Notes: generated by a model not told the origin, from the letters alone. DNA of 8,761 bases from Eubacteriales Family XIII. Incertae Sedis bacterium (GCA_031280075.1 JAITHG010000046.1:1-8761); one strand, 5' to 3'. Positions 1 through 5,807 are shown, numbered from the stretch's first letter. Numbers and translations: made by a program.

Positions 1-60
1 GGATCCCCTTCGATTGCGAATTTTCTGCAAATGGCACGGAGATTGCGTAGTGTACTCTAT

Positions 61-93
61 GTCGCAGGATGCAAACGGGTAGGCTCCTGCGAC
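61..93 (+). promoter_or_regulatory. Perfect 9-bp stem-loop in the transporter leader
   Basis: GTCGCAGGA (61-69) pairs perfectly with TCCTGCGAC (85-93) around a 15-base loop. It lies 135 bases upstream of the transporter start and has no T-tract, so it is not an obvious terminator. It may be a structured 5' leader element or a protein-binding inverted repeat. No known riboswitch consensus was recognised. The rest of 1-228 holds no convincing gene: the reading frame that runs upstream of position 229 has no SD site before its earliest start. Confidence 0.5.
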
Positions 94-104
94 CCGGCAT
101 TGCC

Positions 105-120
105 GCCTGCAACAGGCAGG
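105..120 (+). promoter_or_regulatory. Small hairpin in the transporter leader
   Basis: GCCTG (105-109) can pair with CAGGC (113-117). CCTGC (106-110) can alternatively pair with GCAGG (116-120), so two mutually exclusive pairings share the same bases. It follows the 61-93 stem by 11 bases and precedes a purine-rich GAGGAGG-like run near 130-136 that is not followed by a start codon. Its role is unknown; it could be part of a folded leader. Confidence 0.3.
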
Positions 121-228
121 TGTAGAAAGAGAGGAGGTAAATCGCAGCTCCGCGCCGTACAAGGATGCTTCCGGCACAATGATGGAAGTGATCCAAAACC
201 GCACTTTTTCACTTTTATGGAGGGTGAG

Positions 229-1359
229 ATGGATAACAAGCTCAATATCAAATCCATGTTCGTCATCGCAGGAGCATATGCCTCCTACACGATCGGGGCA
301 GGCTTTGCCTCCGGCAACGAAATCCTGCAATTCTTTGGCTCATGGGGACTGCCGTGGGCATTTCTCGCCATGATCGTCGGTCTTGTCTTCAATGCCTATT
401 TCTGTGCCAGCGCCTACCGGGCGGGACAGCTTCAGAACTTCGCCAAGTCCCGGGATGTCTACGCCTACTACTGCGGGCCGTACATCGCCTGGGTCTTCGA
501 CATCTTCGTCATCCTGTTCGTTCTCGGCATCTTCGCGACGATGTTCACGGGTGCCGGGTCGATGGTCAACCAGTTCGTGGGGCTGCCGCAATGGGTCGGC
601 TCCGTCATCGTGGGGGCAATCGCCGCCGTCACGGTCTTCGGCGGTCTGAAGATCGTCGAAAAGGTGCTCGGCTACGCCGGCATCGTCATCATCGGCTACG
701 TCATCGTGCTGGGCATCGTCAGCCTGTTCCACCCGAGCTCTAGTTTCGAGCACGCGGCGGAAGTCGAGCAGCAGGTCGCGGAGGGGCACATCTGGCAGGC
801 GGGCTTCTACGGTATCAGCAACTGGTGGTTCGACGGGCTCTGCTATGCGGGTGTCTGTCTGATCGTGTCCGTGCCGTTCATCGCGTCTTTGGGCAAATCG
901 ACGAAGGGGACGAAGGATGCTATAGGGACAGGCATCTTCTCAGGCATCTTCTTCTACTTGGGTGCCGGGCTTGTGGCAATCACGCTGCTGGCGAACTTCG
1001 ATGCCGTCGTCGGCACCGATGGCAACATGCTGCCGATCCCGACGCTCGCAGCGATCCAGAAGCTCTTCCCGGCAATCGCCTGGACCTACATGGTCGTCCT
1101 CATCGCGGGGATCTACACGACGGTCACCGGCTATCTGTGGCTGCTGACCGACCGCGTGTTCGGCTCAAAGCCTAGCATCAAGAGCCGCATCTTCGCGGCG
1201 GTGCTGATGGTCATCGGCATTGTGCTCGGTTCGGTACTGCCGTTCAGTTGGCTCGTCAACATGCTGTACCCGCTGTCCGGCTTCGCGGGCATCCTCTTCG
1301 GTGTGTTCATGTTGGTCAAGGACATCCGCATGAAGGTCGCCAAAAAAGAAGCTGCGTAA
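229..1359 (+). CDS. YkvI-family membrane transporter (putative amino-acid transporter)
   Basis: A 376-residue integral membrane protein with roughly ten hydrophobic segments (about residues 9-28, 41-63, 86-108, 121-139, 148-167, 203-222, 234-256, 281-303, 321-340 and 343-364). It ends in a basic cytoplasmic tail. The N-terminal segment with GAGFASGNE (residues 23-31), followed by ILQFF, is typical of the YkvI family, uncharacterised proteins distantly related to LeuT-fold amino-acid transporters. The ATG at 229 is chosen because GGAGG (219-223) lies 5 bases upstream; the frame stays open to position 31 but has no SD site there. A hairpin follows the stop codon, and the next gene is 322 bases away, so this gene is probably a separate transcription unit or the operon head. 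Its position before an amino-acid-type fermentation operon suggests uptake of that pathway's substrate. The substrate is not readable from the sequence. Family call is firm; function is inferred. Confidence 0.85.
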   Translation: MDNKLNIKSMFVIAGAYASYTIGAGFASGNEILQFFGSWGLPWAFLAMIVGLVFNAYFCASAYRAGQLQNFAKSRDVYAYYCGPYIAWVFDIFVILFVLGIFATMFTGAGSMVNQFVGLPQWVGSVIVGAIAAVTVFGGLKIVEKVLGYAGIVIIGYVIVLGIVSLFHPSSSFEHAAEVEQQVAEGHIWQAGFYGISNWWFDGLCYAGVCLIVSVPFIASLGKSTKGTKDAIGTGIFSGIFFYLGAGLVAITLLANFDAVVGTDGNMLPIPTLAAIQKLFPAIAWTYMVVLIAGIYTTVTGYLWLLTDRVFGSKPSIKSRIFAAVLMVIGIVLGSVLPFSWLVNMLYPLSGFAGILFGVFMLVKDIRMKVAKKEAA

Positions 1360-1374
1360 GCAAATTTCCGGTTC

Positions 1375-1397
1375 GGGGCGATGTGATTCATCGCCCC
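1375..1397 (+). terminator. Hairpin after the transporter gene, possible weak terminator
   Basis: GGGGCGATG (1375-1383) pairs perfectly with CATCGCCCC (1389-1397) around the loop TGATT, starting 15 bases after the transporter stop codon. The stem is strong and GC-rich, but it is followed by CCTCCTTTG rather than a T-run. It may be a partial terminator, an attenuator or a 3'-end stabiliser. Its symmetry would allow the same role on the other strand, where no gene is seen. Confidence 0.5.
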
Positions 1398-1410
1398 CCT
1401 CCTTTGATGC

Positions 1411-1483
1411 GCCGCCGCAACAAGCGCGGCTGCCCTGATGATGATCGGCATCGGGCATCCGAGGGGACGGAAGAGACCGCCCC
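1411..1483 (+). promoter_or_regulatory. Tandem GC-rich hairpins upstream of the dehydratase operon
   Basis: Two well-formed hairpins follow one another. The first pairs GCCC/GATG (1432-1435, 1437-1440; T1436 bulged) with CATCGGGC (1449-1456) around an 8-base loop. The second pairs GGGG/CGG (1463-1466, 1468-1470; A1467 bulged) with CCGCCCC (1477-1483) around a 6-base loop. A weaker 5-bp pairing, GCCGC (1411-1415) with GCGGC (1426-1430), precedes them. Together with the 1375-1397 stem this forms a run of folded elements 200 to 300 bases before the dehydratase start. It could be a structured leader, part of a small RNA, or a read-through control device. No family was recognised. Confidence 0.4.
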
Positions 1484-1498
1484 GCTGTGATCGTCCAT

Positions 1499-1565
1499 TT
1501 GCAGGAACGATTACACAAAAGCAATCGTCGTTTCAATGATTCGTTGAGCCTCGGATTGCAGGAAC
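1499..1565 (+). repeat. Ten-base direct repeat in the operon control region
   Basis: TTGCAGGAAC occurs at 1499-1508 and again at 1556-1565, a 57-base offset. The pentamer GGAAC recurs at 1643-1647, 1648-1652 and 1665-1669, just before the dehydratase SD site. Repeated short words in a non-coding gap ahead of an operon suggest regulator binding sites, though chance is not excluded for a sequence this short. Confidence 0.35.
1521..1559 (+). repeat. Inverted repeat enclosing an imperfect palindrome
   Basis: GCAATC (1521-1526) is the exact inverse of GATTGC (1554-1559). Between them, CAATGATTCGTTG (1534-1546) is nearly palindromic: the outer three bases, plus G-C and A-T inner pairs, match around a central T, with one T/G mismatch. 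As DNA this resembles a dimeric-regulator operator. As RNA the outer arms could close a 27-base loop. No confident promoter with matched -35 and -10 boxes was found in 1360-1680. Confidence 0.35.
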
Positions 1566-1670
1566 AGCTTTTCGCACAGCAGGGAAAACCCCCTAGGCAT
1601 GGGACTTGCAATTTATACAGTACAGAGTCGGGGGGCAGTACCGGAACGGAACAGAGAAGCCATTGGAACT

Positions 1671-1675
1671 GGAGG
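1671..1675 (+). promoter_or_regulatory. SD site fixing the dehydratase alpha start
   Basis: GGAGG lies 5 bases before the ATG at 1681. An in-frame TTG at 1606 would add 25 residues but has no SD site and would place the leader repeats inside the coding sequence, so it is rejected. Confidence 0.8.
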
Positions 1676-1680
1676 GACAA

Positions 1681-2883
1681 ATGACGTCAAAAGACTACCT
1701 GAACACATTGCTGGCGAGCCATTACGACAATGCGATGAAGGCAAAGGACGAAGGCAGGCTGGTCGCCTGGTGCACCTCGATCTCACCGCAGGAACTGCTC
1801 GAGACGATGGGCATCTTCGCGGTCTACCCGGAGAACCATGCCGCCGCGATCGGTGCGCGCAAGCAGGCGCCCGACTTCATCAACCACTCGGAGAGCAACG
1901 GCTATTCCATCGACCTCTGTTCCTATGCCCGCGTCAACCTCGCCTACATGGATATCCTGCAGAGCGAGGCAGGCAACATCCCGCGCCCCGACCTCATCTT
2001 CGCGTGCAGCAACATCTGCAACACCGTGCTCAAGTGGTACGAGAACATCGCGCGGGAGCTGGATGTCCCGATGATCGTCTTCGACGCGCCGTTCAACCAC
2101 CAGTACGAAGTGAGCGGGCAGTGCACGACCTACATCAAGAACCAGATCCTCGAGGCGATCACAAGGCTCGAGGGGATCACGGGGCGGAAGTTCGACTACG
2201 ACCGCTTCCGGGAAGTCATGAAGATCTCGTCCGAGACCTCGAAGTGGTGGAAGCAGGCATCGCTGACCGCCACCGCGCAGCCGTCCCCGCTGAACGGCTT
2301 CGAGCTGTTCAACTACATGGCTGCCATCGTCTGCATGCGCGGGACGGAAGAAGGGCGCGACCTGTACCGGATGTGGTACGAGGAACTGCAGGCGAAGGCG
2401 GAGCAGGGCGCGGGGCCCTGGGGCGACCAGGAGGAAAAATACCGCATCATGTGGGACGGCATCGCCTGCTGGCCCTACCTCGGGCTTACCTACAAGACGC
2501 TGAAGAAATACGGCATCAACATGGTGACGTCCACCTACCCCGATTCGTGGTACATCGTCTACGATGTGGACGACATCGAGGGGATGGCGCGCTGTTATAG
2601 TTCCAATTATGTAAACCGAAACCTCGCGTTCGGCGCGGACAACATCGTAGGCATCGTGAACCAGTTCTCGCTGGACGGCATCATCTTCCACTCCAACCGC
2701 AGTTGCAAGCTCATGGACTTCCGGCAGTTCGAGGTGCAGCGCCAGGTAGAGGCAAGGACCGGCGTGCCCTCCGTCGTCTTCGACGGGGATCAGACAGATC
2801 CGAGGGCCTTCAACCCCGCCCAGTTTGAAAACCGGGTGCAGGCGCTCGTGGAAATGATGGATGCGCGCAAGAAGGAGGCATAG
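1681..2883 (+). CDS. 2-hydroxyacyl-CoA dehydratase, alpha subunit
   Basis: A 400-residue alpha subunit of the oxygen-sensitive [4Fe-4S] dehydratases that remove water from (R)-2-hydroxyacyl-CoA through a ketyl radical, giving a 2-enoyl-CoA. Family motifs are plain: YPENHAAAIGAR (49-60), CSNICNTVLKWYENIA (109-124), SPLNGFELFNYM (202-213), NRSCK (339-343) and FDGDQTDPR (367-375). C80, C113 and C342 match the three cluster ligands of 2-hydroxyisocaproyl-CoA dehydratase HadB (as I recall, C84, C117 and C346) with identical spacing. S33 and E51 sit at the same offset from its active-site Ser and Glu. At 400 residues it lacks the long insert that brings Acidaminococcus HgdA to about 477, and it looks closest to lactyl-CoA and 2-hydroxyisocaproyl-CoA types. 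The substrate is therefore not assigned. First gene of the operon, three bases before the beta subunit. An AT-rich, atypical codon patch lies near 2593-2623. Confidence 0.93.
   Translation: MTSKDYLNTLLASHYDNAMKAKDEGRLVAWCTSISPQELLETMGIFAVYPENHAAAIGARKQAPDFINHSESNGYSIDLCSYARVNLAYMDILQSEAGNIPRPDLIFACSNICNTVLKWYENIARELDVPMIVFDAPFNHQYEVSGQCTTYIKNQILEAITRLEGITGRKFDYDRFREVMKISSETSKWWKQASLTATAQPSPLNGFELFNYMAAIVCMRGTEEGRDLYRMWYEELQAKAEQGAGPWGDQEEKYRIMWDGIACWPYLGLTYKTLKKYGINMVTSTYPDSWYIVYDVDDIEGMARCYSSNYVNRNLAFGADNIVGIVNQFSLDGIIFHSNRSCKLMDFRQFEVQRQVEARTGVPSVVFDGDQTDPRAFNPAQFENRVQALVEMMDARKKEA
2872..2878 (+). promoter_or_regulatory. Beta-subunit SD site inside the alpha gene
   Basis: AAGGAGG lies within the last codons of the alpha gene, 8 bases before the beta ATG at 2887. 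The alpha stop codon (2881-2883) falls between them. This arrangement is typical of translational coupling and suits a 1:1 heterodimer. Confidence 0.75.
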
Positions 2884-2886
2884 GCA

Positions 2887-4020
2887 ATGAGTGGACTGAA
2901 CGAAGCCATCCGGGAACTGACCGAAATATCGCAAAACCCGAAGGAGTCCGTGGCGAAGGCCATGCGGGAGACCGGGAAGAAGGCAGTCGGCTGCTTCCCC
3001 ATCTACACGCCGGACGAAGTGGTCTACGCCTGCGGGCTCCTGCCCGTCGGCATGTGGGGCGGCAGGGCGAAGGGCAGCCTGTCCGACCGCTACCTGCAGA
3101 CCTTCTGCTGCTCGATCATGAAGGCAAACACGGAACAGGCGCTGCGCGGCGACTACGACATGCTGAGCGCCGTCATCGTCACCGCCTTCTGCGACACGCT
3201 CAAGTGCATCATCGAGGACTGGAAGGTGGCAGTGCCACACCTGAACATCCTGCCCATCGTCTATCCGCAAAACCGAAAGGCGGACTCGGGCAAGGCGTAT
3301 TTCCGCGCCGAGCTGAAGCGCATCGCGGACGCTTTGTCCGCACAGCTCGGGACGGGCTGCACGGACGAGAGCCTCTCGGCGGCGGTCGACCTCTACGACG
3401 AGTACAGGCGCTGCATGCAGGTCTTCGTGCAGGCTGTCGCGAAGAAGCCTGGCATCCTCTCCGCCTTCGAGCGGCACCACATCATCAAGGCCGCCTACTT
3501 CATGGACAAGAAGGATTACATCCCGAAGCTCCGCGCCGTGACCGAAGCCATCGAAGCCGCTCCGGTCCCCGAAGCGCGGAAGGGCTTCCGCCGCCTTGTC
3601 ATCTCCGGCATCCTCGGTGAGCCGGACGGGCTGTTGGACCTCTTCGAGGAATGCGGTGTCGCCATCGTCGGTGATGACCTCGCGCAGGAGTCCCGGCAGT
3701 TTCGCACGATCGCGCCCCGGGAGGGGGACGGCTATGCGCGCATGGTGGAACGCATTGCCCTGCAGGACGGCTGCGCCTTCCTCTACGACGAGAAGAAGCT
3801 GCGCGGGCGGATGCTGGTCGACCTCGTGCAGGAAACCGGCGCGGAAGGCGTGGTCTTCAACCAGCTCAAGTTTTGCGACCCGGAGGAGTTCGACTGGCCT
3901 ATTGTCAAGAAGGATCTCGAGGCGGCGGGCATCCCCTGCCTCTACATCGAGACGGAGCAGCAGATGGATTCCCTGGAGCAGACGCGCACGCGCATCCAGA
4001 CGTTTACGGAGATCCTGTAA
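2887..4020 (+). CDS. 2-hydroxyacyl-CoA dehydratase, beta subunit
   Basis: A 377-residue partner of the preceding alpha subunit, close to the usual beta length (HgdB about 379, LcdB and HadC about 375). It carries its own [4Fe-4S] cluster in this family. Visible motifs are YTPDEVVYACGLLPVGMWGG (40-59), FCCSIM (73-78), FCDTLKC (101-107), GDDLAQESRQ (262-271), RGRM (306-309) and LKFCDPEEFDWP (327-338). Likely cluster cysteines are C75, C107 (or C102) and C330, all in conserved family positions. The GMWGG loop and the C-terminal run TRIQTFTEIL resemble lactyl-CoA dehydratase beta, which supports the view that this is not a standard 2-hydroxyglutaryl-CoA enzyme. The gene starts 3 bases after the alpha stop codon and its SD site is inside alpha. 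The activator follows 10 bases downstream. Family and role are secure; the substrate is not. Confidence 0.92.
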   Translation: MSGLNEAIRELTEISQNPKESVAKAMRETGKKAVGCFPIYTPDEVVYACGLLPVGMWGGRAKGSLSDRYLQTFCCSIMKANTEQALRGDYDMLSAVIVTAFCDTLKCIIEDWKVAVPHLNILPIVYPQNRKADSGKAYFRAELKRIADALSAQLGTGCTDESLSAAVDLYDEYRRCMQVFVQAVAKKPGILSAFERHHIIKAAYFMDKKDYIPKLRAVTEAIEAAPVPEARKGFRRLVISGILGEPDGLLDLFEECGVAIVGDDLAQESRQFRTIAPREGDGYARMVERIALQDGCAFLYDEKKLRGRMLVDLVQETGAEGVVFNQLKFCDPEEFDWPIVKKDLEAAGIPCLYIETEQQMDSLEQTRTRIQTFTEIL

Positions 4021-4030
4021 AGGCGGGGAG

Positions 4031-4840
4031 ATGGAGAGATACTATCTGGGAATCGACATAGGTTCATCCTCCTCCAAGGCGGTCGTCATCGATGCGCAGG
4101 CGACGGTTCGGGGCTGCCATATCATCAACCTGGGGACGGGGAGCCGCGGCCCAGCGGTCGCCATCGAGAGCGCCCTGCAGATGGCAGGCATCGGGGAGGA
4201 CAGCGTCGCCGCGCGGGTTGCGACGGGCTACGGGCGCATGATCTTCATGGGTGCGGACAGGCAGGTGACGGAAATCAGTTGCCATGCCCGGGGTGTGAAG
4301 CACCGGATCCCTTCGGCGCAGACCGTCATCGACATCGGAGGGCAGGATGCGAAGGTCATCCGCATCAAGCCGGACGGGCGCGTGGAGAACTTCGTGATGA
4401 ACGACAAGTGCGCGGCAGGGACGGGGCGCTTCCTCGAGGTGATGGCGCGCGTGCTGGATGTCGGAATCGACGAGCTGTCCGCCCTCGCGGAAAAGGGCAG
4501 ACCGGGCGTGAACATCAGCAGCACCTGCACGGTGTTCGCGGAGTCGGAGGTGATCTCGCAGCTTTCGGCGGGCAGCCGCATCGAGGATGTCGCGCTCGGG
4601 GCACACCGCTCCATAGCGGAGAAGATCGCGGGGCTCGCGGGGCGCGTCGGCATCGCCGAGGACGTGGTCATGACCGGCGGGGTCGCGCTCAACGGGAGCG
4701 TGCTCTCAGCCGTGGAGGATGCGATCGGGCTGCCCGTCACCCGCATGGACGAGCCGCAGGCAGCCGGGGCGTTCGGGGCGGCGCTGTACGCCCGTGACGC
4801 AGATACACTGACCGGGCAGGACACCCCGGGAAACCGCTGA
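4031..4840 (+). CDS. hgdC: 2-hydroxyacyl-CoA dehydratase activator (ATP-dependent, component A)
   Basis: A 269-residue ASKHA-fold ATPase that, as a homodimer, holds one [4Fe-4S] cluster and uses ATP to push a single electron from ferredoxin or flavodoxin onto the dehydratase. Seen here are the phosphate-binding loop GIDIGSSSSK (7-16), DIGGQDAK (101-108) and TGGVALN (215-221). The two bridging cysteines are C127 (NDKCAAGTG) and C166 (SSTCTVFAESE), the same numbers as in Acidaminococcus HgdC. The ATG at 4031 is preceded by AAAGG (4019-4023) that overlaps the beta-subunit stop codon, with 7 bases of spacing, so the genes are probably coupled. The longer open frame upstream lies inside the beta gene and is rejected. 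Its stop codon begins a short hairpin (4838-4853). The activator works catalytically and could serve other dehydratases encoded elsewhere. Confidence 0.95.
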   Translation: MERYYLGIDIGSSSSKAVVIDAQATVRGCHIINLGTGSRGPAVAIESALQMAGIGEDSVAARVATGYGRMIFMGADRQVTEISCHARGVKHRIPSAQTVIDIGGQDAKVIRIKPDGRVENFVMNDKCAAGTGRFLEVMARVLDVGIDELSALAEKGRPGVNISSTCTVFAESEVISQLSAGSRIEDVALGAHRSIAEKIAGLAGRVGIAEDVVMTGGVALNGSVLSAVEDAIGLPVTRMDEPQAAGAFGAALYARDADTLTGQDTPGNR

Positions 4841-4853
4841 TCCGAAAGGATCG
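4838..4853 (+). promoter_or_regulatory. GAAA-tetraloop hairpin over the activator stop codon
   Basis: GATCC (4839-4843) and GGATC (4848-4852) pair around GAAA, a stable GNRA tetraloop, with a T4838-G4853 wobble at the base. The activator's TGA is inside the stem. The hairpin ends 7 bases before the SD site of the next gene. It is followed by only three Ts, so it is more likely an intercistronic stability or processing element than a terminator. Confidence 0.45.
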
Positions 4854-4860
4854 TTTGGCA

Positions 4861-4867
4861 AAGGAGG
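4861..4867 (+). promoter_or_regulatory. SD site fixing the hbd start
   Basis: AAGGAGG lies 8 bases before the ATG at 4876. An in-frame TTG at 4855 overlaps this SD site and has none of its own, so the shorter protein is preferred. Confidence 0.8.
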
Positions 4868-4875
4868 CAGACAAG

Positions 4876-5736
4876 ATGGACATCAAGACAGTCGCAATGG
4901 TCGGAGGGGGCACGATGGGCAACCAGATTGCCATCCAGGTCGCACTCTCCGGCTACTCGGTACGGTGCTATTCGCGCAGCCAAGGCACCGTCGACAAGGC
5001 CAGGGGTTTTGCGGAAGATTGGTTCGCGAAACGGGTGGCAAAGGAGAAGATGACGCAGGCGGAAGCGGATGCCGTCCAGGTGCGCCTTACGTTTACGACC
5101 GACCTCGCGGAGGCGGTCAAAGACGTCGATCTCGTGATCGAGGCGGTGGTGGACGTGCTCGAGGTCAAGCGCAAGGTGCTCGCGGAAATCGATGCCCTGA
5201 CGCCGGATCGCACGATTTTTGCGAGCAACAGTTCGTACATCGTGGCATCCCGCTTTGCGGATGCCGTGCGCAATCCCGGCAAGGTCGTCAACTTGCACTT
5301 CTTCAACCCGGCACTCGTCATGAAGCTCGTCGAGATCGTCAGGGGGCCGCACGCCGCCGATGATACCATTGACACCATGACCGAATTCGTGAAATCCATC
5401 GACCGCATCCCTGCCCTTGTCAACAAAGAGATCTACGGCTTCATCGTGAACCGGATCTACAGCGCAATCACAAAGGAGGCCTGTTATATCTACGACCAGG
5501 GCGTCGCGTCCTACGAGGACATCGACAACGCGGTCGTGCACGCGCTCGGGCACCCCATGGGCCCCTTCGCCCTGCTCGACATGACGGGCATCGATCTCGA
5601 GTACGACGTGCTGACCGAAAAGTACCGGACGACGGGCGACCTCGCCGACAAGCCCAGCGTCACGCTCGTGGAGCACTACGCGCGCGGCGAATACGGCAGG
5701 AAGGCGAAGAAGGGATTCTACGATTACAGTAAGTAA
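4876..5736 (+). CDS. hbd: 3-hydroxybutyryl-CoA dehydrogenase
   Basis: A 286-residue short-chain (S)-3-hydroxyacyl-CoA dehydrogenase, close to the usual 282, interconverting 3-hydroxybutyryl-CoA and acetoacetyl-CoA in the cytoplasm. The Rossmann loop is GGGTMG (10-15). Catalytic candidates are S120 (in ASNSS), H141 (HFFNP), E153 (KLVE) and N192 (FIVNR), matching the Ser-His-Glu-Asn set of the family. The C-terminal dimer domain has HPMGPFALLDMTGID (226-240) and ends GFYDYSK like clostridial Hbd. Unusual feature: where Hbd normally has an acidic residue at the end of the second strand (LRD), this protein reads RCYSR (30-34), which suggests NADPH rather than NADH. The loop after ASNSS (YIVASRFADA) also departs from the common SLSITE type. 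It may act on a related C4/C5 substrate. Small hairpins lie on both sides, and an AGTA repeat covers the stop codon. Confidence 0.92.
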   Translation: MDIKTVAMVGGGTMGNQIAIQVALSGYSVRCYSRSQGTVDKARGFAEDWFAKRVAKEKMTQAEADAVQVRLTFTTDLAEAVKDVDLVIEAVVDVLEVKRKVLAEIDALTPDRTIFASNSSYIVASRFADAVRNPGKVVNLHFFNPALVMKLVEIVRGPHAADDTIDTMTEFVKSIDRIPALVNKEIYGFIVNRIYSAITKEACYIYDQGVASYEDIDNAVVHALGHPMGPFALLDMTGIDLEYDVLTEKYRTTGDLADKPSVTLVEHYARGEYGRKAKKGFYDYSK

Positions 5737-5743
5737 GTAAGTA
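5728..5743 (+). repeat. Four tandem AGTA units across the hbd stop codon
   Basis: Four perfect AGTA copies cover the last two codons and the TAA of hbd. Because the unit itself supplies TAA in phase after AGT AAG, losing or gaining one unit would leave the protein end unchanged. It is a slippage-prone simple repeat, unusual in this GC-rich setting. Confidence 0.6.
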
Positions 5744-5764
5744 GGCAGCAGCAGGAGCAGGAAC

Positions 5765-5782
5765 GCCTTCCGCAGGGAAGGC
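5765..5782 (+). promoter_or_regulatory. Intercistronic 7-bp hairpin before the thiolase gene
   Basis: GCCTTCC (5765-5771) and GGAAGGC (5776-5782) pair perfectly around GCAG. It ends 9 bases before the thiolase SD site and has no T-run. It may protect or punctuate the polycistronic mRNA between hbd and the thiolase gene. It is the second hairpin flanking hbd. Confidence 0.45.
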
Positions 5783-5791
5783 AGGCATGAC

Positions 5792-5799
5792 AAAGGAGG
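5792..5799 (+). promoter_or_regulatory. SD site fixing the thiolase start
   Basis: AAAGGAGG lies 8 bases before the ATG at 5808. An in-frame ATG at 5787 lies upstream of this SD site and has only a weak purine run before it, so it is probably unused. Confidence 0.8.
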
Positions 5800-5807
5800 A
5801 CCCAACC

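Noticed and set aside
1..6. BamHI site (GGATCC) at the window start, suggesting a cloning junction
   Set aside because: The same hexamer occurs inside the sequence near 4303 and 7132, and there is no vector sequence, so nothing supports an artificial junction.
31..228. N-terminal extension of the transporter frame
   Set aside because: The extra 66 residues are Cys/Arg/Gly-rich, have no SD site and cover the leader hairpins, whereas the ATG at 229 has a well-placed SD site and begins the family-typical N-terminus.
917..926. Extended -10 like TGCTATAGG inside the transporter gene
   Set aside because: It falls within coding sequence with no matching -35 box; such matches arise by chance.
1432..1495. 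Possible cobalamin riboswitch
   Set aside because: CCGCCCCGCTGTGATCG recalls the CCCGCCACTGTGA part of the B12 riboswitch core, but the GGTG-AA core and the downstream B12 box (GCCAGGAGACCTGCC-like) are absent, and no B12-dependent gene is in the operon.
1606..1634. Candidate promoter with TTGCAA and TATACA near 1606-1619
   Set aside because: The two boxes are only a few bases apart rather than about 17, and no other -35 sequence is correctly spaced for TATACA.
1783..3480. Long open frame of 565 codons on the minus strand opposite the dehydratase subunits
   Set aside because: It spans two well-supported + strand genes with intact catalytic motifs. Its translation is Asp/Arg/His/Val-rich low-complexity sequence typical of antisense frames in GC-rich DNA, and no family is recognisable.
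4228..5805. Open frame of 525 codons on the minus strand opposite the activator and hbd
   Set aside because: It covers two clear + strand genes and their junction, has no recognisable domain, and is explained by third-position GC bias.
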